Program-made: the position numbers and the translations under genes
Part shown: positions 1 through 5,588 of the stretch, in pieces
Position numbering within the stretch: position 1 is the stretch's first letter
Layout of the letters: every line of letters begins with the position of its first letter
Notes under the pieces: model-generated
Databases searched by the model: none
Seen by the model: the letters and a program-made list of their open reading frames with translations, nothing else
Told to the model about the DNA's origin: nothing
Origin: Candidatus Sumerlaeota bacterium
GTDB lineage: Bacteria; Sumerlaeota; Sumerlaeia; JAFGJS01
DNA length: 5,588 nt
Direction of reading: 5' to 3'
NCBI GenBank assembly: GCA_016928995.1
Contig: JAFGJS010000099.1
Location: 1 to 5,588, forward strand

Positions 1-1
1 G

Positions 2-58
2 GCCTCGCTTGAAAAGGAATGGGAGTCATTTCTCGTCTCCAGATGTACTTTCGCATAA
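2..58 (+). CDS. possible C-terminal tail of an upstream gene (5' end outside window)
   Basis: The frame starting at base 2 is open from the window edge to a TAA at 56-58. It reads as a short tail, ASLEKEWESFLVSRCTFA, whose first half looks like an ordinary amphipathic helix. Eighteen codons are too few to name a family. The stop leaves about 150 bases before the next gene, room for the candidate promoter at 139-167. A rival reading is the frame running from the edge to a TGA at 210-212. That frame has Ser/His/Arg/Gly-rich, non-protein-like composition and is judged less likely. The upstream gene could also lie wholly outside the window. Confidence 0.25.
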   Translation, partial: ASLEKEWESFLVSRCTFA

Positions 59-138
59 CTTTGGGAGCTCCGTCAAGATGCGCCCGTCACACACGCTGAT
101 CAAACGTCATCGAGGATTGCACCAAAGTGAAACTTGTG

Positions 139-167
139 TTGAAACCGGATCGCCCGATGGCGATACT
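139..167 (+). promoter_or_regulatory. candidate sigma70-like promoter for the pseudokinase gene
   Basis: TTGAAA at 139-144 matches five of six -35 consensus bases. GATACT at 162-167 matches four of six -10 bases. The spacer is exactly 17 nt. Transcription would start near 174 and leave a leader of about 35 nt before the ATG at 209. It is the best-spaced pair I found upstream of this gene, but the call rests on consensus matching alone. Confidence 0.35.
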
Positions 168-208
168 CGGAATGGATCAGAATCACAATCGCACTCGATG
201 ATGCGAGG

Positions 209-3200
209 ATGATGACGGAAAGCACGTTCAACATCGGCCAGACGATCTCGGCGTACACGCTGCGCGGTTTGATCGACACAGATGGCGAGGGTCGCGTGTG
301 GCGCGCCGAGGACGCGAACGGCACGCCGTGGGCGCTGAAGGAATTGCCGCTGCACACCGACGCCTCGTTCGAGTCGTATCAGCGTTTGTTCGACCGGTTG
401 CATGGGCTGCAACACGCGAACCTTGCGGCGGTGAAGGAATTGCTGCGCCCGGGGAAGGCGCTCGCGCTCGTGGCGATGGAGCATCTCTACGGCGAGGACA
501 TGGGGCGCGCCCTGAAGGGCGGGCGGAAACTAACCATCGAGCAGGCCGTGGAATTTTTGCGCCAGGCTCTGGCCGGACTGGAGCGCTTGCATGCAGGCGG
601 GGAATCGGGCAGCGTGTTGATGGGTTGCATTTCACCGGAACGGATCTTCCTGCAAAACAGCGGGACGTATAAACTGCTCACCTTCGCCGGCCGCGGCAGC
701 ATTGAGGATCGTCCCGGACGGGCGCAATGGCTCAGCCCGGAGCGCTTGCAGGGATTCCCGGAAGACGCACGGTCGGATTTATTTTCGCTGGCGGCCACGA
801 CATACGCCCTGCTCAGCGGACTCGCGCCGTTCATCGGCTACACACCGGAGGCCGTGCTGGAGGCGCAGCTGAAGACGGAGCGCGAGCCGCTCACCGCGCC
901 ATGCGGCAACGCCGCGCTCAGCGCACTGATCCTGCGCGCACTATCGTTCCGGCAGGAGACGCGTCCGGCGAGCGCGCTGGAAATGCTGCGTGAACTGAAG
1001 CGCGTGGAAGTGCGCAAAGGAGCGCGGGCACAGACGACGCGGCTGCCCGTAATCCTGCCGCTGGGGCCGGCGCGCAGCGGCAAGACGCTTTGCGTCGCCG
1101 ATCTGTGGTTCGCCTTTAAACACGGCGACGGCGGACTGAGCGCCAGCATCCATTCGCCGCGCGACGAGAAATGGCTCGACGGCTTGCTGGAGCCGCTCAA
1201 GATGGGGATGGACCTGCCGCTGACCGAGGACGAGCAGCCGCGCGTGATTCCGCTGACGCTACGCCGTCATGGGCGCGTGCTGGGCGACTATGCATTGATC
1301 GATTACGCCGGGCGGCACTTCGACAGGCTGGCTGCCGGAGAGCCGTCGCCGCTCACGGAGTTCGCACTGGCGGACAGCATGCTCATTGCCGCGTTGCCGG
1401 ATTCCACCGATGAGACCGCACGGCAGGCGCAACTGGAAAGCATGCGCCGCGCGCTGCGGAATTTAACACAGACAGACACGGGCAAACACACCGCGCGCAA
1501 AAGCATTATATTGACCTCAACCTCCGCCCGGCCTGACGTGAAAGCGCTGCTGCGTGAATTCAAAAAAGTCTGCACGCCAGTCGTCGTGAAAGTTAAGAAA
1601 AGCGACAAGCCCAAAGCGAAAGACGTGTTCGCCGCCGCGCTAAAAAAACTACATCCGCCCGCTTCGCGTCAATTTGCTTTTCGTGCAATGCAAATCCTTC
1701 TCACTGTGCTAGTCGGTTTTCTGTTACACTCCAACCTTAATTGGCAGCTGTATCGATATCAAAGGAGCCAGTTGGCGCAACTCATCAACAAGCCAATTGA
1801 GCAATATCAGCCAGGGGAAATCACCCAATGGGTCAAACATAGCTGGCTCCCTTCGAATATATATGGCTATCGCGATAAATTTCCTGAAGACCTTTTTAAC
1901 GCCCATTCGAATGCCATCGAAACGAGCGCTGATCAATACAAACCGATCATTTCCTCTCTCGAAGAGATTTTTTTCAATTCGAAGGATATTCAGTTTACCA
2001 ATAATCAAACAGCTTTGGATCGGCGAAAAACAATTCTTGAATCGAATCCCTCATCCTATCCAACCGCAAGATTGAAGGATCCTGCGCTCTATCCACAAAG
2101 CGAATGGCGCAAAAACATGCTCCAGTTGAATCAAGCAGTTGATGAATATACACAAAGCGGTCATCTAGAGAAAATTTCCGATCTTGCCGAAGCAGCAAAA
2201 TTGCTTGCTGGAGATAATTTTTCACAACCGCCCAACTTCGTATCTTATATTATATCCTATCGACGCGACAAAGCATTCTTGCTGGTCATTCATCCTATCT
2301 ATAGGCATTATGACGCGCAATTTCAGATGCAATACTTGAAAGCCGTGGAGCAGCCGGAGCCGGGTGTGGTGACGGCGCCGGAGGCGATTGCGCTGTTCCG
2401 CGAAATGCACTCTTGGGAAGAGACACGCACCGCTGTGGTGAAGAATTTCGTACTCGACCCGGATGGCTGGGCCGAGGCGGAGAAGATGATCGCGCAGTAC
2501 CTGGAGCCGTATCGTGAGGCGGAAATCGAGCCAACGGACGAGGCGCGGCAATGGCTGGCTGGCATGGCGACGCTGCGCGCGGGCTGGAAACAGGTGCAGG
2601 CGGCGGATGAGCGGCGCGACTATGCGCAGGCCGAGCAGGCGCTGGAGGAGACGCTGCAACAAGCCGTCACGCTCCCGTCAACCGCGCTGAAGGCTGCCGG
2701 GGCGCTGAAGGATGTCTACGCCGATTGGCGCGCGATGAAGTTTGGCGAACGCAACCTGGGTCAGGCCGACGCGCGCAAAAGGCTGCGTTCCGACCTGGAA
2801 GACTTCATGCGATCCCACCGGTTGAAGAACCGCGGCTCCACGACGCTGGCGCGGGACATTCCGGATTTAATCGAGTTCCTGTTCGGTTCGCTGAAGGACG
2901 GCGCGACTCCCGAAGAGGCCCTGGGCGCGAAAATGATGAAAGTTCCGCTCGCATGGAAAGTGGCGCTAGATCAAATTTGGACGCAAAACGTGATTCCTGA
3001 CGCAAAAACGCTGCGCTCCGAAATTCGTGAGTTGCATAAAGGCTACGGTCACTTTCTAAAAAACCAGGAAAAATTGAACATCGACATGGAGCGCTGGCGT
3101 CGGCTTGAGCAATCCTGCCTCCGGTTCCTGGAGTTCGACGAGGCGCGCATGGAGCACCTCGATGATGTGTCGGCGGAGTATTTCAGTGCGCAACGCACGA

Positions 3201-3655
3201 TGTACTGCCGCAATTATATCGAGGCATACACCGAGCGCATGCAGGAATTGCGCGTGATCAGCGGGACGATGCGCCTGACCGGCACGGAGTGGAAATGGCG
3301 GGCGCGGGTGTTGTTCATCCAGCATGGCGATCCGCTGGAGGAAAACCTGGAAGACTTGGAATGGAGCGCGGCGGAGGCGGAGGCGGCGTTCCACACCGAG
3401 CCGCTCGAGGTGGATTGGGCGCAGCCGCTGACGCTGGCGATGGTGGCGGAGGTGGACGACTGGGGGCCAAATTCATTCTACCACGGCCGCCGCACGTTCG
3501 AACTGCGCACGCCGTTGATCCTGGAGATGCTGCACGACAAGACGTACGAGTTGGAGTTGCTGCCGAACGACGAAGGAATCAAGGCCGTGCTCACCTTCGG
3601 TCCGCGCTACGCCGGCGCCTGGCTCATCAGCGAAGATAAGCCATTGCCAGAATAA
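209..3655 (+). CDS. membrane-anchored pseudokinase / TssM(IcmF)-like P-loop NTPase fusion protein
   Basis: Residues about 16-265 form a PknB-type kinase fold. Lys44 (WALKE), S-P-E at 176-178, the SDLFSLA helix at 189-195 and Arg252 are kept. The glycine loop is degenerate (D23, D25, only G28 kept), HRD reads MGC (138-140), the catalytic-loop Asn is Arg145, and DFG reads TFA (158-160), so phosphotransfer is unlikely. Residues about 279-481 form a P-loop NTPase with Walker A GPARSGKT (286-293) and DYAGR (365-369). The latter resembles DTAGR in TssM/IcmF. The expected NKxD base-reading motif is not evident (LTSTSARPD, 435-443). A basic stretch precedes one hydrophobic segment (about 493-509), predicting a cytoplasmic N-terminus and about 640 residues outside. 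That part is mostly helical, with a Trp-rich, beta-like end (about 1020-1140). The start is ATG 209 or 212. GAGG at 205-208 is too close for a normal Shine-Dalgarno, and no in-frame start exists back to a TGA at 140-142. A partner-controlled signalling or secretion role is inference. Confidence 0.9.
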   Translation: MMTESTFNIGQTISAYTLRGLIDTDGEGRVWRAEDANGTPWALKELPLHTDASFESYQRLFDRLHGLQHANLAAVKELLRPGKALALVAMEHLYGEDMGRALKGGRKLTIEQAVEFLRQALAGLERLHAGGESGSVLMGCISPERIFLQNSGTYKLLTFAGRGSIEDRPGRAQWLSPERLQGFPEDARSDLFSLAATTYALLSGLAPFIGYTPEAVLEAQLKTEREPLTAPCGNAALSALILRALSFRQETRPASALEMLRELKRVEVRKGARAQTTRLPVILPLGPARSGKTLCVADLWFAFKHGDGGLSASIHSPRDEKWLDGLLEPLKMGMDLPLTEDEQPRVIPLTLRRHGRVLGDYALIDYAGRHFDRLAAGEPSPLTEFALADSMLIAALPDSTDETARQAQLESMRRALRNLTQTDTGKHTARKSIILTSTSARPDVKALLREFKKVCTPVVVKVKKSDKPKAKDVFAAALKKLHPPASRQFAFRAMQILLTVLVGFLLHSNLNWQLYRYQRSQLAQLINKPIEQYQPGEITQWVKHSWLPSNIYGYRDKFPEDLFNAHSNAIETSADQYKPIISSLEEIFFNSKDIQFTNNQTALDRRKTILESNPSSYPTARLKDPALYPQSEWRKNMLQLNQAVDEYTQSGHLEKISDLAEAAKLLAGDNFSQPPNFVSYIISYRRDKAFLLVIHPIYRHYDAQFQMQYLKAVEQPEPGVVTAPEAIALFREMHSWEETRTAVVKNFVLDPDGWAEAEKMIAQYLEPYREAEIEPTDEARQWLAGMATLRAGWKQVQAADERRDYAQAEQALEETLQQAVTLPSTALKAAGALKDVYADWRAMKFGERNLGQADARKRLRSDLEDFMRSHRLKNRGSTTLARDIPDLIEFLFGSLKDGATPEEALGAKMMKVPLAWKVALDQIWTQNVIPDAKTLRSEIRELHKGYGHFLKNQEKLNIDMERWRRLEQSCLRFLEFDEARMEHLDDVSAEYFSAQRTMYCRNYIEAYTERMQELRVISGTMRLTGTEWKWRARVLFIQHGDPLEENLEDLEWSAAEAEAAFHTEPLEVDWAQPLTLAMVAEVDDWGPNSFYHGRRTFELRTPLILEMLHDKTYELELLPNDEGIKAVLTFGPRYAGAWLISEDKPLPE
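1665..2340 (+). other. AT-rich patch inside the large gene
   Basis: Hand counts over 60-base blocks give 43% GC at 1681-1740, 42% at 1861-1920, 35% at 1981-2040 and 40% at 2281-2340. The next block (2341-2400) jumps to 73%, and other parts of the gene give 65-72% (481-540, 2461-2520, 2581-2640). The reading frame stays open throughout. The patch encodes residues about 487-710: the membrane segment and the adjoining region, rich in Asn, Lys, Ile, Tyr and Phe, with many A/T-ending codons. The right edge is abrupt and the left edge more gradual, with 47-53% GC from 1561 to 1680. Confidence 0.75.
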
Positions 3656-3767
3656 CCGTACCGCAATGTGATGATATAAAAACATCGAAGCAAGAACGGA
3701 AAAAATATTGACCAGCGTAATAGGCTATACTGATTAGCAAAATTAACGTTGTTTTCGAGAGGCATCC

Positions 3768-3856
3768 CAATCCGTACCGCGACCGTCAGGGAGCGGCCCC
3801 GACGGCGCTGTGGCAATGCATTACGGGCCGCTCCCTGACGGTCGCGGTACGGATTG
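3768..3856. repeat. long perfect inverted repeat (REP/MITE-like palindromic element)
   Basis: The left arm 3768-3799 and right arm 3825-3856 are perfect reverse complements over 32 bp, around a 25-nt loop (3800-3824). The stem ends with CAATCCGTACCG and has a GC-rich core, GACCGTCAGGGAGCGG. Neither side has a T-tract, so it is not a standard intrinsic terminator in either direction. It lies 112 bases after the stop of the pseudokinase gene and 53 bases before the tannase start. Perfect arms suggest recent insertion or ongoing maintenance. The core resembles palindromes I associate from memory with soil-bacterial genomes, which is not checked. If transcribed, it would form a very stable hairpin and could protect or block transcript ends. 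Confidence 0.9.
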
Positions 3857-3895
3857 AAAACTGCGATAATAATGCGGATCAGTCTAGCATTCGAC

Positions 3896-3902
3896 AAAGG
3901 AG
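3896..3902 (+). promoter_or_regulatory. Shine-Dalgarno site that decides the tannase start
   Basis: AAAGGAG lies 7 nt before the GTG at 3910. It supports the GTG over the next in-frame ATG at 3991, which has no comparable site and would remove most of the hydrophobic N-terminal segment. Confidence 0.8.
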
Positions 3903-3909
3903 AAATACT

Positions 3910-5370
3910 GTGTTAACTACAATCAGCCATACATGGTTTACGGTTCTTCAAATACTATGTATTTCGGGTATATTATTATGCGCCGGACAGATGAGTTATG
4001 GCGTAACAGGAGGCGATAAGTTGGAATTCAATGCGGATCAATTTATTGAAGAAGGCATGGGATGGCGAGGCCAGTCCGTCAAATTCCGTGTGTATCACAA
4101 CATCGTCTATGTGTCGAATCCCGTGGACGCGGAATATCAATGCATGAATTTCTTCGCTCCGGTGGAGTACTTCGAGGGCAAGTCCTATGGCCCCTATAAC
4201 GCCGAGACTGCTCCGATCTTTTTTCCGAACACCGTCGGCGGTTACATGCCCGGAAAACCGGGGAATATTCCCAAAGACAGCAGCGAGCGCATCAACGCCA
4301 TCGGCATGGCCCTACTGAAGGGCTACGTCGTGGCGGCGCCGGGCGCGCGCGGACGCAGCCTGAAGGATCAAAACGGCCAATTCACCGGCAAGGCGCCCGC
4401 GTGCATCGTGGACCTGAAAGCGGCCGTGCGTTACCTGCGCTATAACGACAAGGTCATGCCCGGCGACGCCGGGAAGATCATCTCCAACGGAACCAGCGCG
4501 GGCGGCGCGCTCTCAGCGTTGCTGGGCGCCACGGGCGATAACATGAATTACGAGCCGTATCTGACGGCGATTGGCGCAGCTAGTGCGCGCGATGATATCT
4601 TCGCCGCATCGTGCTACTGCCCGATCACGAATCTGGATCACGCGGACGCGGCCTACGAGTGGCAGTTTCACGGATTGAACAATTACAATTCCTGGATGGG
4701 CAAGGGCGTGTTGAACGCGGAGCAGATCGAGATTTCCGCACAGTTGAAGGCGCTATTCCCGGCGTACCTGAACAGCCTGAGACTGAAGAAGGCCGGCGGG
4801 ACGTTGCTGATGCTGGACGCCGACGGCGAAGGTTCTTTCAAGGAGTACGTCAAATCCTTCGTCATCGCGTCGGCGCAGAAGGCATTGAGCGACGGCGAAG
4901 ACTTGTCCGGTCTGGACTGGATGACGATCAACGATGGAACCGTCACGGACATCGACTTCGACGCATTCGTCGCCTACGCCACGCGCATGAAACCGGCGCC
5001 CGCGTTTGATGCGTTGGATTTGCGGTCGCCGGAGAACAATCTCTTCGGCACAGCGACCATCGACAACCAGCACTTCACGCTATTCAGCCAGGAGCATAGC
5101 GCGGATCATACATTGGCGGATCCGGCGACTGTGATGCTGATGAATCCGATGTATTACATCGGCACGCCGGGAACGGCGATGGCGCGGCACTGGCGGATCC
5201 GCCACGGCGCCGTTGACCGCGACACCTCGCTCGCGATCCCCGTCATGCTGGCCGCGAAATTGCGGAACAACGGCGCCGACGTTGACTTCGCGCTCCCCTG
5301 GGGCCAGGACCACGGCGGCGATTACGACCTGGAGGAACTCTTCGCCTGGACGGATCAAATCTGCCGCTAG
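3910..5370 (+). CDS. exported subtype B tannase (tannin acyl hydrolase, serine esterase)
   Basis: This alpha/beta-hydrolase esterase is predicted to cleave galloyl esters of gallotannins to gallic acid. The nucleophile is Ser196 in GTSAGG (194-199). Asp436 and His468 (WGQDHGG) complete the triad, 32 residues apart like Asp419 and His451 of Lactobacillus plantarum tannase. The three galloyl-contacting residues of that enzyme (Lys343, Glu357, Asp421) map to Lys361, Glu375 and Asp438 with identical internal spacing. Other family-like stretches are IFFPNTVGGYMPG (103-115) and CYCPITNLDHAD (235-246). At 486 residues it slightly exceeds the 469 of the L. plantarum enzyme. The extra length fits an N-terminal hydrophobic segment (about 9-25), a probable signal peptide, though its N-region lacks Lys or Arg. 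Cys24 follows Leu, a poor lipobox, so a lipoprotein is less likely than cleavage or a membrane anchor. Translation starts at GTG with a strong Shine-Dalgarno. No partner catabolic gene is visible. A related feruloyl- or other aryl-esterase specificity remains possible. Confidence 0.92.
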   Translation: MLTTISHTWFTVLQILCISGILLCAGQMSYGVTGGDKLEFNADQFIEEGMGWRGQSVKFRVYHNIVYVSNPVDAEYQCMNFFAPVEYFEGKSYGPYNAETAPIFFPNTVGGYMPGKPGNIPKDSSERINAIGMALLKGYVVAAPGARGRSLKDQNGQFTGKAPACIVDLKAAVRYLRYNDKVMPGDAGKIISNGTSAGGALSALLGATGDNMNYEPYLTAIGAASARDDIFAASCYCPITNLDHADAAYEWQFHGLNNYNSWMGKGVLNAEQIEISAQLKALFPAYLNSLRLKKAGGTLLMLDADGEGSFKEYVKSFVIASAQKALSDGEDLSGLDWMTINDGTVTDIDFDAFVAYATRMKPAPAFDALDLRSPENNLFGTATIDNQHFTLFSQEHSADHTLADPATVMLMNPMYYIGTPGTAMARHWRIRHGAVDRDTSLAIPVMLAAKLRNNGADVDFALPWGQDHGGDYDLEELFAWTDQICR

Positions 5371-5402
5371 ACAGGCGCCAAACCACCGAATAAATGTTTT
5401 AG

Positions 5403-5466
5403 TGGCCGTGTAGTGACCGTAGTATTACCGTAGTTCAACCGTACCCGCCCGGTCACTACACGGCCA
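5403..5466. repeat. second long inverted repeat (17-bp perfect stem) after the tannase gene
   Basis: Arms 5403-5419 (TGGCCGTGTAGTGACCG) and 5450-5466 are perfect reverse complements around a 30-nt loop (5420-5449). The right arm is followed by ATAAATTCG, not a T-tract, so an intrinsic terminator is not supported. It starts 33 bases after the tannase stop and may still stabilise or end that transcript by another route. The stem differs from that of the repeat at 3768-3856, so this is a different element. Confidence 0.85.
5416..5445 (+). repeat. three ACCGTA direct repeats at 11-nt period
   Basis: ACCGTAGT occurs at 5416-5423 and 5427-5434, and ACCGTA with following C at 5438-5444, so the starts are spaced exactly 11 nt apart. 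The first copy overlaps the end of the left arm of the hairpin and the other two lie in its loop. About one helical turn of spacing is typical of protein-binding arrays, but three short copies could also come from slippage. Confidence 0.6.
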
Positions 5467-5483
5467 TAAATTCGATAATGGCC
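5462..5483. repeat. small inverted repeat sharing the right arm of the second hairpin
   Basis: GGCCAT at 5462-5467 pairs with ATGGCC at 5478-5483 across a 10-nt gap. The left half lies in the right arm of the 5403-5466 hairpin, so the two structures cannot form at once. The stem is only 6 bp. Confidence 0.35.
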
Positions 5484-5567
5484 TATATTTCATACAATTT
5501 CTCACTACTGTCCAAAATAATCCTTAATTTCAAGTATTCGATACACTAAAGCGAATAAATTCAACTT

Positions 5568-5575
5568 CAAAGGAG
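5568..5575 (+). promoter_or_regulatory. Shine-Dalgarno site of a gene starting just beyond the window
   Basis: CAAAGGAG is identical to the eight bases around the ribosome binding site of the tannase gene (3895-3902). No ATG, GTG or TTG follows within the window. The last base is an A that could begin an ATG 12 nt after the site. The preceding 100 bases (5467-5567) are AT-rich, as expected of a promoter region, but I found no well-spaced -35/-10 pair. Confidence 0.5.
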
Positions 5576-5588
5576 CAGGGATCGATCA

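Noticed and set aside
9-212. Open frame ending in a TGA that overlaps the ATG of the large gene (ATGA at 209-212), as in translational coupling
   Set aside because: The product is Ser/His/Arg/Gly-rich with no hydrophobic core pattern, codon use is unbiased with rare codons, and a plausible promoter sits inside it. The overlap is probably chance, although an upstream gene entering from outside cannot be fully excluded.
3289-3639. 116-codon alternative plus-strand frame inside the large gene
   Set aside because: Its Gly/Arg/Ala-rich translation is what GC-rich codons give when read out of frame, and the overlapping frame has convincing domains.
3708-3731. TTGACC and TATACT as a promoter for the tannase gene
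   Set aside because: The spacer is only 12 nt, too short for a sigma70 promoter, and a transcript from here would carry the large hairpin in its leader. No other well-spaced pair was found between 3656 and 3909.
3768-3856. Intrinsic terminator for the large gene
   Set aside because: The stem is much longer than usual and neither flank has a run of T on the relevant strand.
3607-3897. Minus-strand 96-codon frame through the intergenic region
   Set aside because: It begins with TTG without a ribosome binding site, is translated straight through the palindrome and ends antisense to the large gene.
3656-3909. CRISPR array or integration site because of repeated palindromic sequence
   Set aside because: There is one inverted repeat, no regularly spaced direct repeats with spacers, no tRNA gene and no integrase.
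5403-5466. Intrinsic terminator for the tannase gene
   Set aside because: The stem is followed by ATAAATTCG, not a T-tract, and the 30-nt loop is too large for a typical terminator.

Overview
The window holds two complete plus-strand genes, a possible 3' tail of a third gene at the left edge, and a ribosome binding site at the right edge for a gene that must start just outside. The organism is probably a Gram-negative bacterium: one protein has a membrane-anchored domain order with a large predicted extracytoplasmic part, and the other has an export signal. Moderately high GC, a PknB-type kinase fold and long palindromic intergenic repeats are compatible with a Planctomycetota/Verrucomicrobiota-type or Acidobacteriota-type lineage. 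That placement is an impression, not something the sequence proves.

Left part (1-208): a short stretch that may end an upstream gene (stop at 56-58), then a plausible sigma70-like promoter (139-167) about 40 bases before the first large gene.

Large gene (209-3655, 1148 codons): in order, a Ser/Thr kinase fold that has lost its catalytic residues (a pseudokinase), a P-loop NTPase resembling the NTPase of the type VI secretion protein TssM/IcmF, one membrane segment, a long mostly helical region and a short beta-rich C-terminus. A sharply bounded AT-rich patch (about 1665-2340) sits inside the gene. It covers the membrane segment and the first 200 or so residues after it, which suggests a replaced or separately evolving segment.

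Intergenic region (3656-3909): dominated by a perfect 32-bp inverted repeat with a 25-nt loop (3768-3856), without the T-tract of an intrinsic terminator. It looks like a REP/MITE-type palindromic element.

Second gene (3910-5370, 486 codons): an exported serine esterase of the bacterial subtype B tannase family. The catalytic Ser/Asp/His and the three residues that read the galloyl ring in Lactobacillus plantarum tannase can all be placed with matching spacing.

Right part (5371-5588): a second, unrelated long hairpin (perfect 17-bp stem). Its 5' arm and loop carry a three-step ladder of ACCGTA repeats at an exact 11-nt period. An AT-rich stretch and a strong Shine-Dalgarno sequence follow.

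Nothing in the sequence links the two genes functionally. They point the same way but are 254 bases apart with a palindromic repeat between them, so they are probably separate transcription units. The tannase is an accessory catabolic enzyme for gallotannins or gallate esters. The pseudokinase/NTPase protein looks like a signalling or secretion-associated membrane protein of unknown role and is the least described item here.
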